A stretch of 64,000 bases of DNA from an uncultured Myxococcales bacterium (GTDB taxonomy: Bacteria > Myxococcota_A > UBA9042 > DTJE01): the NCBI GenBank assembly GCA_937975765.1, contig CALJUR010000107.1, positions 1 to 64,000 of the forward strand. Reading direction: 5' to 3'. The notes under the pieces are model-generated. The model was not told where the DNA came from. It searched no databases and saw only the letters and a program-made list of their open reading frames with translations. Positions within the stretch are counted from its first letter, which is position 1. Each line of letters starts with the position of its first letter. A program made the translations under genes and the position numbers. This document shows, piece after piece, positions 1 through 7,062 of this stretch.

Positions 1-48
1 AGCCTAGACCCTGACGCACTGCCGATCAAGTTTTAGCTTAACGCGTAT

Positions 49-83
49 GGGGCAGCGCCCCCGCGGGCCTCCGTTCCCGGAGG
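49..83. terminator. two short GC hairpins downstream of the methyltransferase gene
   Basis: Two inverted repeats lie just past the 3' end of the minus-strand methyltransferase gene: GGGGC/GCCCC at 49-61 with a 3-base loop, and CCTCCG/CGGAGG at 68-83 with a 4-base loop. Neither is followed by a clear T tract on the minus strand, so terminator function is only a guess from position. Nothing else is recognised in bases 1-148. Confidence 0.2.
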
Positions 84-148
84 GGCACCCCCGGGACCCG
101 GCCCCCCCCAACAGCAACGAGTCCGGCTTGACCGGAAGAATCGACCGC

Positions 149-904
149 CTATGGCACCCGTCCCACCCGCATGCCCAGCGGCCAGCGGACCGCCCGAACC
201 CGTGCCGGGTCGCCCCACGCCGCCCGCAGGCCGGGCATCACCTGCTCGATCGGGTCGGTCCCCATCGCGCGCGCGGCGCGCTGCGTGGCCGACCAGGTGC
301 GCAGGTATCCGACCAGGTGGGCCAGGTCCCAGTCGACCGAGATGGCCGTCGCGGGCGCCTCGATCTCCGGGAAGGGGAAGGGGAGGTTCGCGTAGCCGCC
401 CTCGACGACCCGTCGTTCCATCGGCCAGTAGGGGCCCACCACCCCGGCGTAGAACCCCTCGATCACCCCGTCGATGACGGGGGTGATGCTGGCGCGCGTG
501 TAGCACCAGGCGGCCAGCACCGCCCCGGGGCGGGCCACGCGGCGCACCTCCGGGTAGAAGAGGTCCAGGTCGAACCAGTGCAGGGCGACCGCCACGGTCA
601 CCAGGTCCACCGAGGCGTCCGGCAGGCCCGAGGCCTCGGCCGGCGCGACCGAGTACGCCACCTTCGGATGCGTCAGGGCATTCGCGATCTGGCGATCCGA
701 CGGGTCGGTCGCGAAGACGCGGTCGAAGTGGGCGGCCAGCCCGACGGCGGCCTGGCCCGTGCCGGTCCCGCAGTCCCACGCCGCGTCGTGCCGCCGGCAG
801 CAGGACGCCAGCCACGCGAACAGCGACGCGGGGTAGGTCGGCCGGTACCGCGCGTACGATTCGGCCACCTCGCTGAAGTGATCCTCGAACCCGTCCGAAC
901 GCAC
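149..904 (-). CDS. class I SAM-dependent methyltransferase, small-molecule type
   Basis: This is a predicted S-adenosylmethionine-dependent methyltransferase of about 251 residues with an unknown substrate. The N-terminus (GFEDHFSEVAESYARYRPTYP) is typical of the UbiE/COQ5-like small-molecule group. The cofactor loop DCGTGTGQAA is motif I, and DLVTVAVALHWFD is the motif IV/post-IV strand. I chose GTG at 904 because GGAGG lies six bases upstream; an ATG at 922 adds six residues but has no ribosome site. The gene is divergent from iorA, with about 160 bases between the two starts. The family call is firm and the substrate is not known. Confidence 0.8.
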   Translation of the reverse strand: MRSDGFEDHFSEVAESYARYRPTYPASLFAWLASCCRRHDAAWDCGTGTGQAAVGLAAHFDRVFATDPSDRQIANALTHPKVAYSVAPAEASGLPDASVDLVTVAVALHWFDLDLFYPEVRRVARPGAVLAAWCYTRASITPVIDGVIEGFYAGVVGPYWPMERRVVEGGYANLPFPFPEIEAPATAISVDWDLAHLVGYLRTWSATQRAARAMGTDPIEQVMPGLRAAWGDPARVRAVRWPLGMRVGRVP

Positions 905-980
905 CCTGATCCTCCGCTGCATCCGGTGTGGACTCTCCCAATCCGCAACGCCTTCGTCAATCCCGGAAACAAAATTGGGG

Positions 981-1009
981 TTGATCTTGCGATTCCCAAT
1001 GGGTAGAAG
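981..1009 (+). promoter_or_regulatory. candidate sigma-70 promoter of the ior operon
   Basis: TTGATC at 981-986 and TAGAAG at 1004-1009 are separated by 17 bases, in a locally AT-richer patch (960-1010). A GAGGAGG ribosome site precedes the iorA ATG. Each hexamer matches consensus at four of six positions. Confidence 0.4.
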
Positions 1010-1063
1010 GGGACCGGGTCCGAACCGAGCCGAATCCGGAGATCAACGAGGAGGTCCAAGTCC

Positions 1064-2650
1064 ATGGCCGAACGCGAACTTCTTTTGGGCGACGAGGCGG
1101 TGGCGCTGGGCGCGATCCACGCGGGCATCAGCGGCGCCTACGGGTACCCGGGCACCCCTTCCACGGAACTGTTCGAGTACGTGCAGGGGAAGGCGCAGGA
1201 GGAAGGCATCCACGCGGTCTGGTCCGCGAACGAGAAGGTCGCCTACGAGGAGGCCCTCGGGATGTCGTTCGCGGGACGGCGCTCCGTCATCAGCATGAAG
1301 CACGTCGGCCTGAACGTGGCCGCGGACGCGTTCGTGAACTCGGGCGTCACGGGCGTCAACGGCGGCCTCGTGCTGTGCGTCGCGGACGATCCGGGGATGC
1401 ACTCGTCCCAGAACGAGCAGGATTCCCGATTCTACGCGAAGTTCGCGCTGGTGCCGTGCCTGGAACCGGCCGACCAGCAGGAAGCCTACGACATGACCCG
1501 GAAGGCGTACGCCCTGTCCGAGTCCCTGAAACTGCCGGTGGTGATGCGCCTGGTCACCCGCCTGGCGCACAGCCGCGCGGACGTCGCCACGCGCGAACGC
1601 GAACCGCAGAAGCCGCTGGACCCGCCGACGGATTTCTTCAACTTCACGCTGCTGCCGACGAATGCCCGCGTGATGTACCAGCGGTTGGCCGACCAGCAGC
1701 CCCGGCTGCAGGAACTCTCCGAGGCCTCCGAGTGGAACACCTTGACGGACGGCCCCGACCACAGCCGCGGCATCATCGTCAACGGCATCGCCGTGAACTA
1801 CCTGGGCGAGGTCTACGGCGGCAAGGTCCCGCACCCCGTCCTGAAGATCGGGCAGTACCCGGTGCCGGTGGGGAAGATCCGCGCGCTGCTGGAGAAGGTC
1901 GACGAGGTCGTCGTCATCGAGGAGGGATACCCGCTGATCGAGGAGATGATCCGCGGCGTTTCCGGGGTGGCTGGCAAGACCATCCGCGGCAAGCTGGACG
2001 GCACCGTTCCCCGCTGCGGCGAGATGACCCCGTCGATCGTGGCGAAGGCGATGGGCCTGCCGGCCGCCGAGAGCGTCAAGGCGTCGATGGACCACGTGCC
2101 CGGCCGCCCGCCCAAGCTCTGCCCGGGCTGCGCGCACGCCGACGTCTTCGCGATCGTCCACGAGGCGCTGTCGCCCTGGCCGGGCCTGAAGATGTTCTCG
2201 GACATCGGCTGCTACACGCTGGGCTTCTACGCGCCGCACAACGCCATCCACTCGTGCGTGGACATGGGCGCCAGCATCAGCATGGCGGCCGGCGCGGCGC
2301 ACGCGGGCTTCCACCCGGCGGTCGCCGCGATCGGCGATTCCACCTTCGGGCATTCGGGCATGACCGGCCTGATGACGGCGATCCGGGACAACGCCCCGAT
2401 GACGCTGATCATCCTGGACAACGGCACGGTCGCCATGACCGGCACCCAGAAGACGATGTGCACGGGCGAGGACCTGGTGAACATCGTCAAGGGGCTGGGG
2501 ATCGACCCGGACCACCTGAAGGTGATCGAGCCGCACCGCGCCCGGATGGCCGAGCAGGTGAAGATCCTGCGCGACGAGTTCGAGTACCGCGGCACGTCGG
2601 TCATCATCGCCCGGCGTCCCTGCGTGCAGTTGAAGCGCAAGGGCGGCTGA
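1064..2650 (+). CDS. iorA: indolepyruvate ferredoxin oxidoreductase alpha subunit, without ferredoxin domain
   Basis: This is the thiamine-diphosphate subunit of 2-oxoacid (arylpyruvate) oxidoreductase, which with IorB converts indolepyruvate and related arylpyruvates plus CoA to aryl-acetyl-CoA and CO2. The N-terminal pyrimidine-binding half carries GYPGTPSTE (about residues 27-35). The CPGCAH motif (about 353-358) opens the TPP half, which has GDSTFGHSG and the downstream ILDNGTVAMTG segment. The usual IorA continues after the SVIIARRPC strand into a C-terminal 2x[4Fe-4S] ferredoxin domain. Here the protein stops about ten residues later at 528, and only 72 bases separate it from iorB, so the domain is absent rather than frame-shifted. 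Electrons must therefore leave through another route. It is the first gene of an apparent iorA-iorB-acd operon. Confidence 0.9.
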   Translation: MAERELLLGDEAVALGAIHAGISGAYGYPGTPSTELFEYVQGKAQEEGIHAVWSANEKVAYEEALGMSFAGRRSVISMKHVGLNVAADAFVNSGVTGVNGGLVLCVADDPGMHSSQNEQDSRFYAKFALVPCLEPADQQEAYDMTRKAYALSESLKLPVVMRLVTRLAHSRADVATREREPQKPLDPPTDFFNFTLLPTNARVMYQRLADQQPRLQELSEASEWNTLTDGPDHSRGIIVNGIAVNYLGEVYGGKVPHPVLKIGQYPVPVGKIRALLEKVDEVVVIEEGYPLIEEMIRGVSGVAGKTIRGKLDGTVPRCGEMTPSIVAKAMGLPAAESVKASMDHVPGRPPKLCPGCAHADVFAIVHEALSPWPGLKMFSDIGCYTLGFYAPHNAIHSCVDMGASISMAAGAAHAGFHPAVAAIGDSTFGHSGMTGLMTAIRDNAPMTLIILDNGTVAMTGTQKTMCTGEDLVNIVKGLGIDPDHLKVIEPHRARMAEQVKILRDEFEYRGTSVIIARRPCVQLKRKGG

Positions 2651-2722
2651 CCGGGGCGGGCACTGCAGGAAACGGCGTCCGGCGGCCGGGTGCGGCGGCC
2701 GGCGCGAACATCGGAGGCGTCC

Positions 2723-3496
2723 ATGAAGTTCGACATCATCCTCGCCGGCGTCGGCGGACAGGGCATCCTGACCATCGCGTACCTGCTGGACCACGCGGCG
2801 ATCCGGAAGGGCCTGCGGTTCAAGCAGGCCGAGGTCCACGGAATGGCCCAGCGCGGCGGCGCCGTCTACTCGCACATGCGCATCTCGGACCAGCCGATCC
2901 TGTCCGACCTGATCCCGGAAGGGCACGCGGACATGATCCTCAGCGTGGAACCGCTGGAGGTGCAGCGGTACATGAACTACCTGCGCCCGGGCGGCGTCGT
3001 CATCAGCAACGACGAGCCGGTGAAGAACATCCCGGACTACCCCCAGGACCCGGGCGTCATCGACGCGCTGCTGGCGCTGCCGCGGGCCATCCTGGTCGAC
3101 GCCGCGGGCATCGCGACCGCAGCGAAGATGTCGAAGGCGCAGAACATGGTCATGGCGGGCGCGGCCACCCCGTTCCTGCCGTTCGACATCCAGGAATACC
3201 AGCCGATCATCCAGGGGCTGTTCGGCGCGAAGGGTGATCACGTCGTCCAGGCGAACATGTCGGTCCTGGAGGCCGGCTGGAAGGTCGGCGCGTTCACCAA
3301 GGCGCTGCTGGACAAGGGCGTGTCGTCCGCCGTCGCCGGTCGGCTGGTCATGCGGCTGGACCCCCTGACCCTGCAGCCCGCGATGGCCGGGGACCTGGCC
3401 GGGGTGCTGGAAGGCCCGAATGCCCGTGCGTTCCTGGCCGGCACCGGAGACCGCGTCGCCTGCGACGCCGCGATGCTGGAGTCCTTGTCCGCCTGA
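2723..3496 (+). CDS. iorB: indolepyruvate ferredoxin oxidoreductase beta subunit
   Basis: This is the gamma-type (pyruvate ferredoxin/flavodoxin oxidoreductase) subunit that pairs with IorA. It begins with the family signature DIILAGVGGQGILTIAYLL and carries KQAEVHGMAQRGGAV, which is strongly conserved in IorB and in the gamma domains of related 2-oxoacid oxidoreductases. The length of 257 residues is longer than the common 190-200 because of a C-terminal helical extension. I chose ATG at 2723 because GGAGG lies six bases upstream. It sits 72 bases after iorA and 28 bases before the acyl-CoA synthetase gene, so the three are probably co-transcribed. Confidence 0.88.
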   Translation: MKFDIILAGVGGQGILTIAYLLDHAAIRKGLRFKQAEVHGMAQRGGAVYSHMRISDQPILSDLIPEGHADMILSVEPLEVQRYMNYLRPGGVVISNDEPVKNIPDYPQDPGVIDALLALPRAILVDAAGIATAAKMSKAQNMVMAGAATPFLPFDIQEYQPIIQGLFGAKGDHVVQANMSVLEAGWKVGAFTKALLDKGVSSAVAGRLVMRLDPLTLQPAMAGDLAGVLEGPNARAFLAGTGDRVACDAAMLESLSA

Positions 3497-3524
3497 CGTC
3501 CCGCGAATCCTGGAGGGTGCTGGA

Positions 3525-5813
3525 ATGTCGATGGAAGAAGCTGCCGTCCGTTTCATCCGTTCGGCCCTGGCCGAGGGCCGCAACACGCTGCTGGAACCCG
3601 AGTTGTACACGGTTCTGCAGGCGGGAGGCGTTCGTACCCCGCGGTTCTACACCGTCCCGGCAGGCCGCGAAGGCGACCCGGCGCCCCTGACGCTGCCGGG
3701 CGATCGGGCGGTCGTGAAGGTCGTGTCGCCCCTCATCACCCACAAGACCGAGATGGGCGGCGTCCGGATCGTCCCCAACCGGCCCGACACCATCGCGGCC
3801 GCCGTGCGCGAGGTGCGCGAGAACGTGCGCCAGCGCGGCGGCGACGAACTGGCGGCCTCGGTGCGCGAAGTCCTGGTCAGCGAGTTCGTGAAGGGCGACG
3901 ACGCCCTGGGCGGCCAGTTGTTCGTGGGCCTGCGGCACAGCGAGGACTTCGGGCCGATCCTGGCGGTCGGCTTCGGCGGCCTGGACGCCGAGGAGATGGC
4001 GGAACGGTTCGGCGCGGGGCAGGGGACGGTCCTGTCGTCCCCGGTGATCACGTCGCCCGCGCAGGCGAGGGCCAAGCTGGCCGGATCGTACGTGGGCCGC
4101 CGGGTCTCGGGGGCCACCCGCGAGGCCCGGCGATTCGCGTCCGACGAGGCCCTGGACCAGGTGCTGCGCTTCTTCTCGGACGTGGCCACCCGGCTGTCCA
4201 ACCGGCCCGAGACCGGTTTCGTCGTGACCGACTTCGAGGTGAACCCGTTCTTCGCGACCGGTGGCGAACTGGTGGCGGTGGACGCGTTCCTGAAGTTCCG
4301 CGAAGGCGTCGTGCCCTTCCGGAAGACGATGCCGGAACAGGTCCGGACGCTGCTGCAACCGAAGACCGTCGCGATCATGGGCGCGTCGGCCAAGGATCTG
4401 AACCCGGGCCGCGTCATCCTGCGCAACCTGATCCGCGAGGACTTCCCGGTCGACGGCATCCGAGTCATCCGGGGCGACTGCGAAGAGGTCGACGGCGTGA
4501 AGTGCTGCCCGTCGCTGGGCGACCTTCCCTGGCGGGCCGACATGATCGTGGTGGCCGTGGGCGCCCAGCAGGTGCCCGACATCATCCAGGAGGCCCTGCA
4601 GACCGGGAAGGCGGCGTCGATGGTCCTGATCCCCGGCGGCATGGGCGAGACCGAGGACGGCAAGGAGGCGGATCGCGCGGTTCGCCAGGCGATGGCGAAG
4701 GCCCGCGACGAGGGGAAGTACACGCCCGTCCTGGTCGGGCCGAACTGCCTGGGCATCCGCTCGCACCCCGGCCGCTACGACACCCTGTTCATCCCGTCGA
4801 TGAAACTGCCCCAGCCCGCAACCGGCGGCGCCCGCAACATGGCGCTGATCAGCCAGAGCGGCGCGTTCATGATCACCCGCATGAGCGACCTGCCGTTCCT
4901 GGATCCCCGGTACTCGATCAGCACCGGCAACCAGATGGACCTGTCCCTGACGGACTTCGTCGAGGCCCTGCTGGACGAGGGCGTCGTCGACGTCATGGGC
5001 CTGTACATCGAGGGCTTCCACCCGCTGGACGGCCTGCGGCTGGCCACGCTGGTCCGCAGGGCGCGCGAGGCCGGCAAGGACGTCGTGGTCTACAAGGCCG
5101 GCCGCACGTCGGAGGGCCGCACGGCCACGTCCAGCCACACCGCGTCGATCAGCGGCGACTACGCCTCGTGCGCCGAGGTGCTGAAGGACGCGGGCGCGCT
5201 GGTCGCCTCGACGTTCGAGGAGTTCAACCTGCTGCTGACCTTCGCGTCGCTGCTGCACGACAAGTCGGTGCGCGGCACGCGCCTGGGCGCGTTGTCGAAC
5301 GCCGGGTACGAAACGGTCGGGATGGCGGACAGCCTGGTCTCGTCGCCCGTGAAATTCTCGATGGCGACCTACAGCCAGGCGGGCGCTTCCCGGATCCAGG
5401 CCATCCTGGACAAGTACCGGCTGACGTCGTTGTGCAACCTGCGAAACCCGCTGGACTTCACGCCGATGGCCCCCGACGCGGTCTACGCCGAGTGCCTGCA
5501 GGCCATGGTGGACGACGACGCGATCGACGCGATCGTGTGCGGCGTCATCCCGCTGACCCCGAAGATGAAGAGCCTTCCGCCGGGCGTGGACCCGGCCGGA
5601 CACGACACGCTGGACGCGTCGACCAGCCTGCCGCACCTGTTCCCGCCGATCGTCGCCGCGTCCAGCAAGCCGATCCTGGTGACGGTGGACTCCGGTCCGC
5701 TGTACGATCCGCTGGCCGAGGGCCTGCGCAAGGGCGGCGTCCCGACCTTCCGCAGCGTCGACTCGGCGATGCGGGGCTTCCAGCGGTACCTGGCCTACCG
5801 GCTGGGCCACTGA
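3525..5813 (+). CDS. ADP-forming acyl-CoA synthetase (ACD) with domains in beta-alpha order
   Basis: This is predicted to convert an acyl-CoA plus ADP and phosphate to the free acid, CoA and ATP. Residues about 1-260 form an ATP-grasp (beta-subunit) domain with SPLITHKTEMGGV, which carries the conserved His. Residues about 270-390 are a CoA-binding Rossmann domain (TVAIMGASAKDLNPG). Residues about 410-690 are the succinyl-CoA-ligase-like part with MALISQSGAF and SSHTAS, which supplies the phospho-accepting His. Most bacterial fused ACDs have the CoA-binding part first, so this order is reversed. A GGAGG site precedes ATG 3525. The position directly after iorAB indicates aryl-acetyl-CoA as the likely substrate, giving substrate-level ATP from aromatic amino acids. 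Substrate range is inferred from context only. Confidence 0.85.
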   Translation: MSMEEAAVRFIRSALAEGRNTLLEPELYTVLQAGGVRTPRFYTVPAGREGDPAPLTLPGDRAVVKVVSPLITHKTEMGGVRIVPNRPDTIAAAVREVRENVRQRGGDELAASVREVLVSEFVKGDDALGGQLFVGLRHSEDFGPILAVGFGGLDAEEMAERFGAGQGTVLSSPVITSPAQARAKLAGSYVGRRVSGATREARRFASDEALDQVLRFFSDVATRLSNRPETGFVVTDFEVNPFFATGGELVAVDAFLKFREGVVPFRKTMPEQVRTLLQPKTVAIMGASAKDLNPGRVILRNLIREDFPVDGIRVIRGDCEEVDGVKCCPSLGDLPWRADMIVVAVGAQQVPDIIQEALQTGKAASMVLIPGGMGETEDGKEADRAVRQAMAKARDEGKYTPVLVGPNCLGIRSHPGRYDTLFIPSMKLPQPATGGARNMALISQSGAFMITRMSDLPFLDPRYSISTGNQMDLSLTDFVEALLDEGVVDVMGLYIEGFHPLDGLRLATLVRRAREAGKDVVVYKAGRTSEGRTATSSHTASISGDYASCAEVLKDAGALVASTFEEFNLLLTFASLLHDKSVRGTRLGALSNAGYETVGMADSLVSSPVKFSMATYSQAGASRIQAILDKYRLTSLCNLRNPLDFTPMAPDAVYAECLQAMVDDDAIDAIVCGVIPLTPKMKSLPPGVDPAGHDTLDASTSLPHLFPPIVAASSKPILVTVDSGPLYDPLAEGLRKGGVPTFRSVDSAMRGFQRYLAYRLGH

Positions 5814-5852
5814 TCCCGGATCCGCCCGGAGTCTCTTGACGTTGGGGTCCCC

Positions 5853-6380
5853 ATGAACCCGGATCGCCCGGACGCCTACCTGGCCGCGGTCCTGGACCCG
5901 AGGTCCGGGCTGCACGTTCGCGCCTACTTCCTGGAGTCCCTGCACCGCGAGTTCGCCTACGCGTCGCGGCACGGGACCCTCGTCAGCGTCGTGATCGCCC
6001 GGCTGGACGGGATGGACGCGCTGCGCGCGGAGTGGGGGGGGAACCTCGTCGACCAGGCCCTGGCCGCGGTGGCGACGTGCCTGCACCACGCCGTGCGTGC
6101 CGAGGACCTGCTGGCCGACTGGCAGGTGGGCACCTTCGCGCTGCTGCTGCGGGACGTGGACGCCGGGACGGCCTCCCTGGTGTCCGAACGGCTTCGTCGG
6201 ACGGTCGGCCGGCTGCACGAACGGGAGGGGGACCTCCAGTTCCCGGTGACGATGAGCGCCGGGGTCGCGACGACGCGACCGGACGGCAAGGAGGACCCCG
6301 CGGACCTGGTCCGCCAGGCCGAGGCGAACCTCCGGATGGCGGCGGAGCAGGGAGGGGACCGGGTGGTGCCGGGGCTGTAG
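5853..6380 (+). CDS. stand-alone degenerate GGDEF-domain protein
   Basis: The 175 residues correspond to one GGDEF-like (nucleotide cyclase fold) domain with no sensor attached. The strand-helix start is recognisable (SVVIARLDGMDALR, then LVDQALAAVATCL). Where active enzymes have RxGGDEF, this protein reads DWQVGTFALLL, so the glycines and acidic catalytic residues are missing. The late MSAGVAT segment matches the usual SIGIA strand. It is therefore unlikely to make c-di-GMP and could be a receptor, scaffold or decaying gene. There is no good ribosome site (GTTGGGGTCCCC precedes ATG). It follows the acd gene by 39 bases and may be read from the same transcript. Confidence 0.65.
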   Translation: MNPDRPDAYLAAVLDPRSGLHVRAYFLESLHREFAYASRHGTLVSVVIARLDGMDALRAEWGGNLVDQALAAVATCLHHAVRAEDLLADWQVGTFALLLRDVDAGTASLVSERLRRTVGRLHEREGDLQFPVTMSAGVATTRPDGKEDPADLVRQAEANLRMAAEQGGDRVVPGL

Positions 6381-6404
6381 CGCCCGGGCATGCCAGGGGA
6401 CGCG

Positions 6405-7028
6405 ATGCACAGGGCTTTCGTCATCGGGATCGCGGGGGGGACGGGCTCGGGCAAGACCACCGTCGCCGAACTGATCGCGGAGGACCTGGGTCCCGACCGG
6501 GTCGCCGTCATCGTCCAGGACCACTACTACCGGGACCTGTCGCACCTGCCGTTCGAGGATCGTGCCCGGTTCAACTTCGACCATCCCGACGCCGTGGACG
6601 CCAAGACGATGGCGCGCGACGTCCGCGAACTGAAGGAGGGCCGCGCCATCCAGCGGCCCGTCTACGACTTCAAGACCCACACGCGCCTCAAGGAGACCGT
6701 CCGGGTCGAGCCCCGGGAGACCCTGATCGTGGAAGGGATCCTGGTGCTGGAACTGGAGGAGATCCGCAACGAGATGGACGTCAAGTTGTACGTCGAGACC
6801 GACGACGACCTGAGGTTCATCCGGCGCCTGCGCCGCGACATCGCCGAGCGCGGGCGCACCGTGGACAGCGTGGTCGACCAGTACCTGAACACGGTGCGGC
6901 CGATGCACCTGGAGTTCGTCGAGAAGAGCCGTCGTCACGCGGACATCATCCTGCCGTGGCGCGACTTCAATCCCACCGGCGTGTCCGTCCTGATCCGCAT
7001 GCTGCGGTACGGGCTGCGGCAGGACTGA
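6405..7028 (+). CDS. udk: uridine kinase
   Basis: This enzyme phosphorylates uridine and cytidine with ATP or GTP in pyrimidine salvage. The 207-residue protein has the P-loop GGTGSGKTT at residues about 10-18, the DHYYRD motif after the second strand, FNFDHPDA, PVYDFKTH, and the late lid region FIRRLRRDIAERGR; all are hallmarks of Udk rather than phosphoribulokinase. I chose ATG at 6405 because AGGGGAC lies just upstream; an earlier ATG at 6390 would add five residues. It follows the degenerate GGDEF gene by 24 bases and ends 34 bases before a lipoprotein gene that has its own strong ribosome site. Confidence 0.93.
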   Translation: MHRAFVIGIAGGTGSGKTTVAELIAEDLGPDRVAVIVQDHYYRDLSHLPFEDRARFNFDHPDAVDAKTMARDVRELKEGRAIQRPVYDFKTHTRLKETVRVEPRETLIVEGILVLELEEIRNEMDVKLYVETDDDLRFIRRLRRDIAERGRTVDSVVDQYLNTVRPMHLEFVEKSRRHADIILPWRDFNPTGVSVLIRMLRYGLRQD

Positions 7029-7062
7029 CGGGTCGGCGTCCTTCGCGAAGGGGAGGTGCCCG

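Noticed and set aside
2651..2722. Gap after iorA as a place for a broken ferredoxin domain
   Set aside because: Only 72 bases, with no CxxCxxC coding in any frame.
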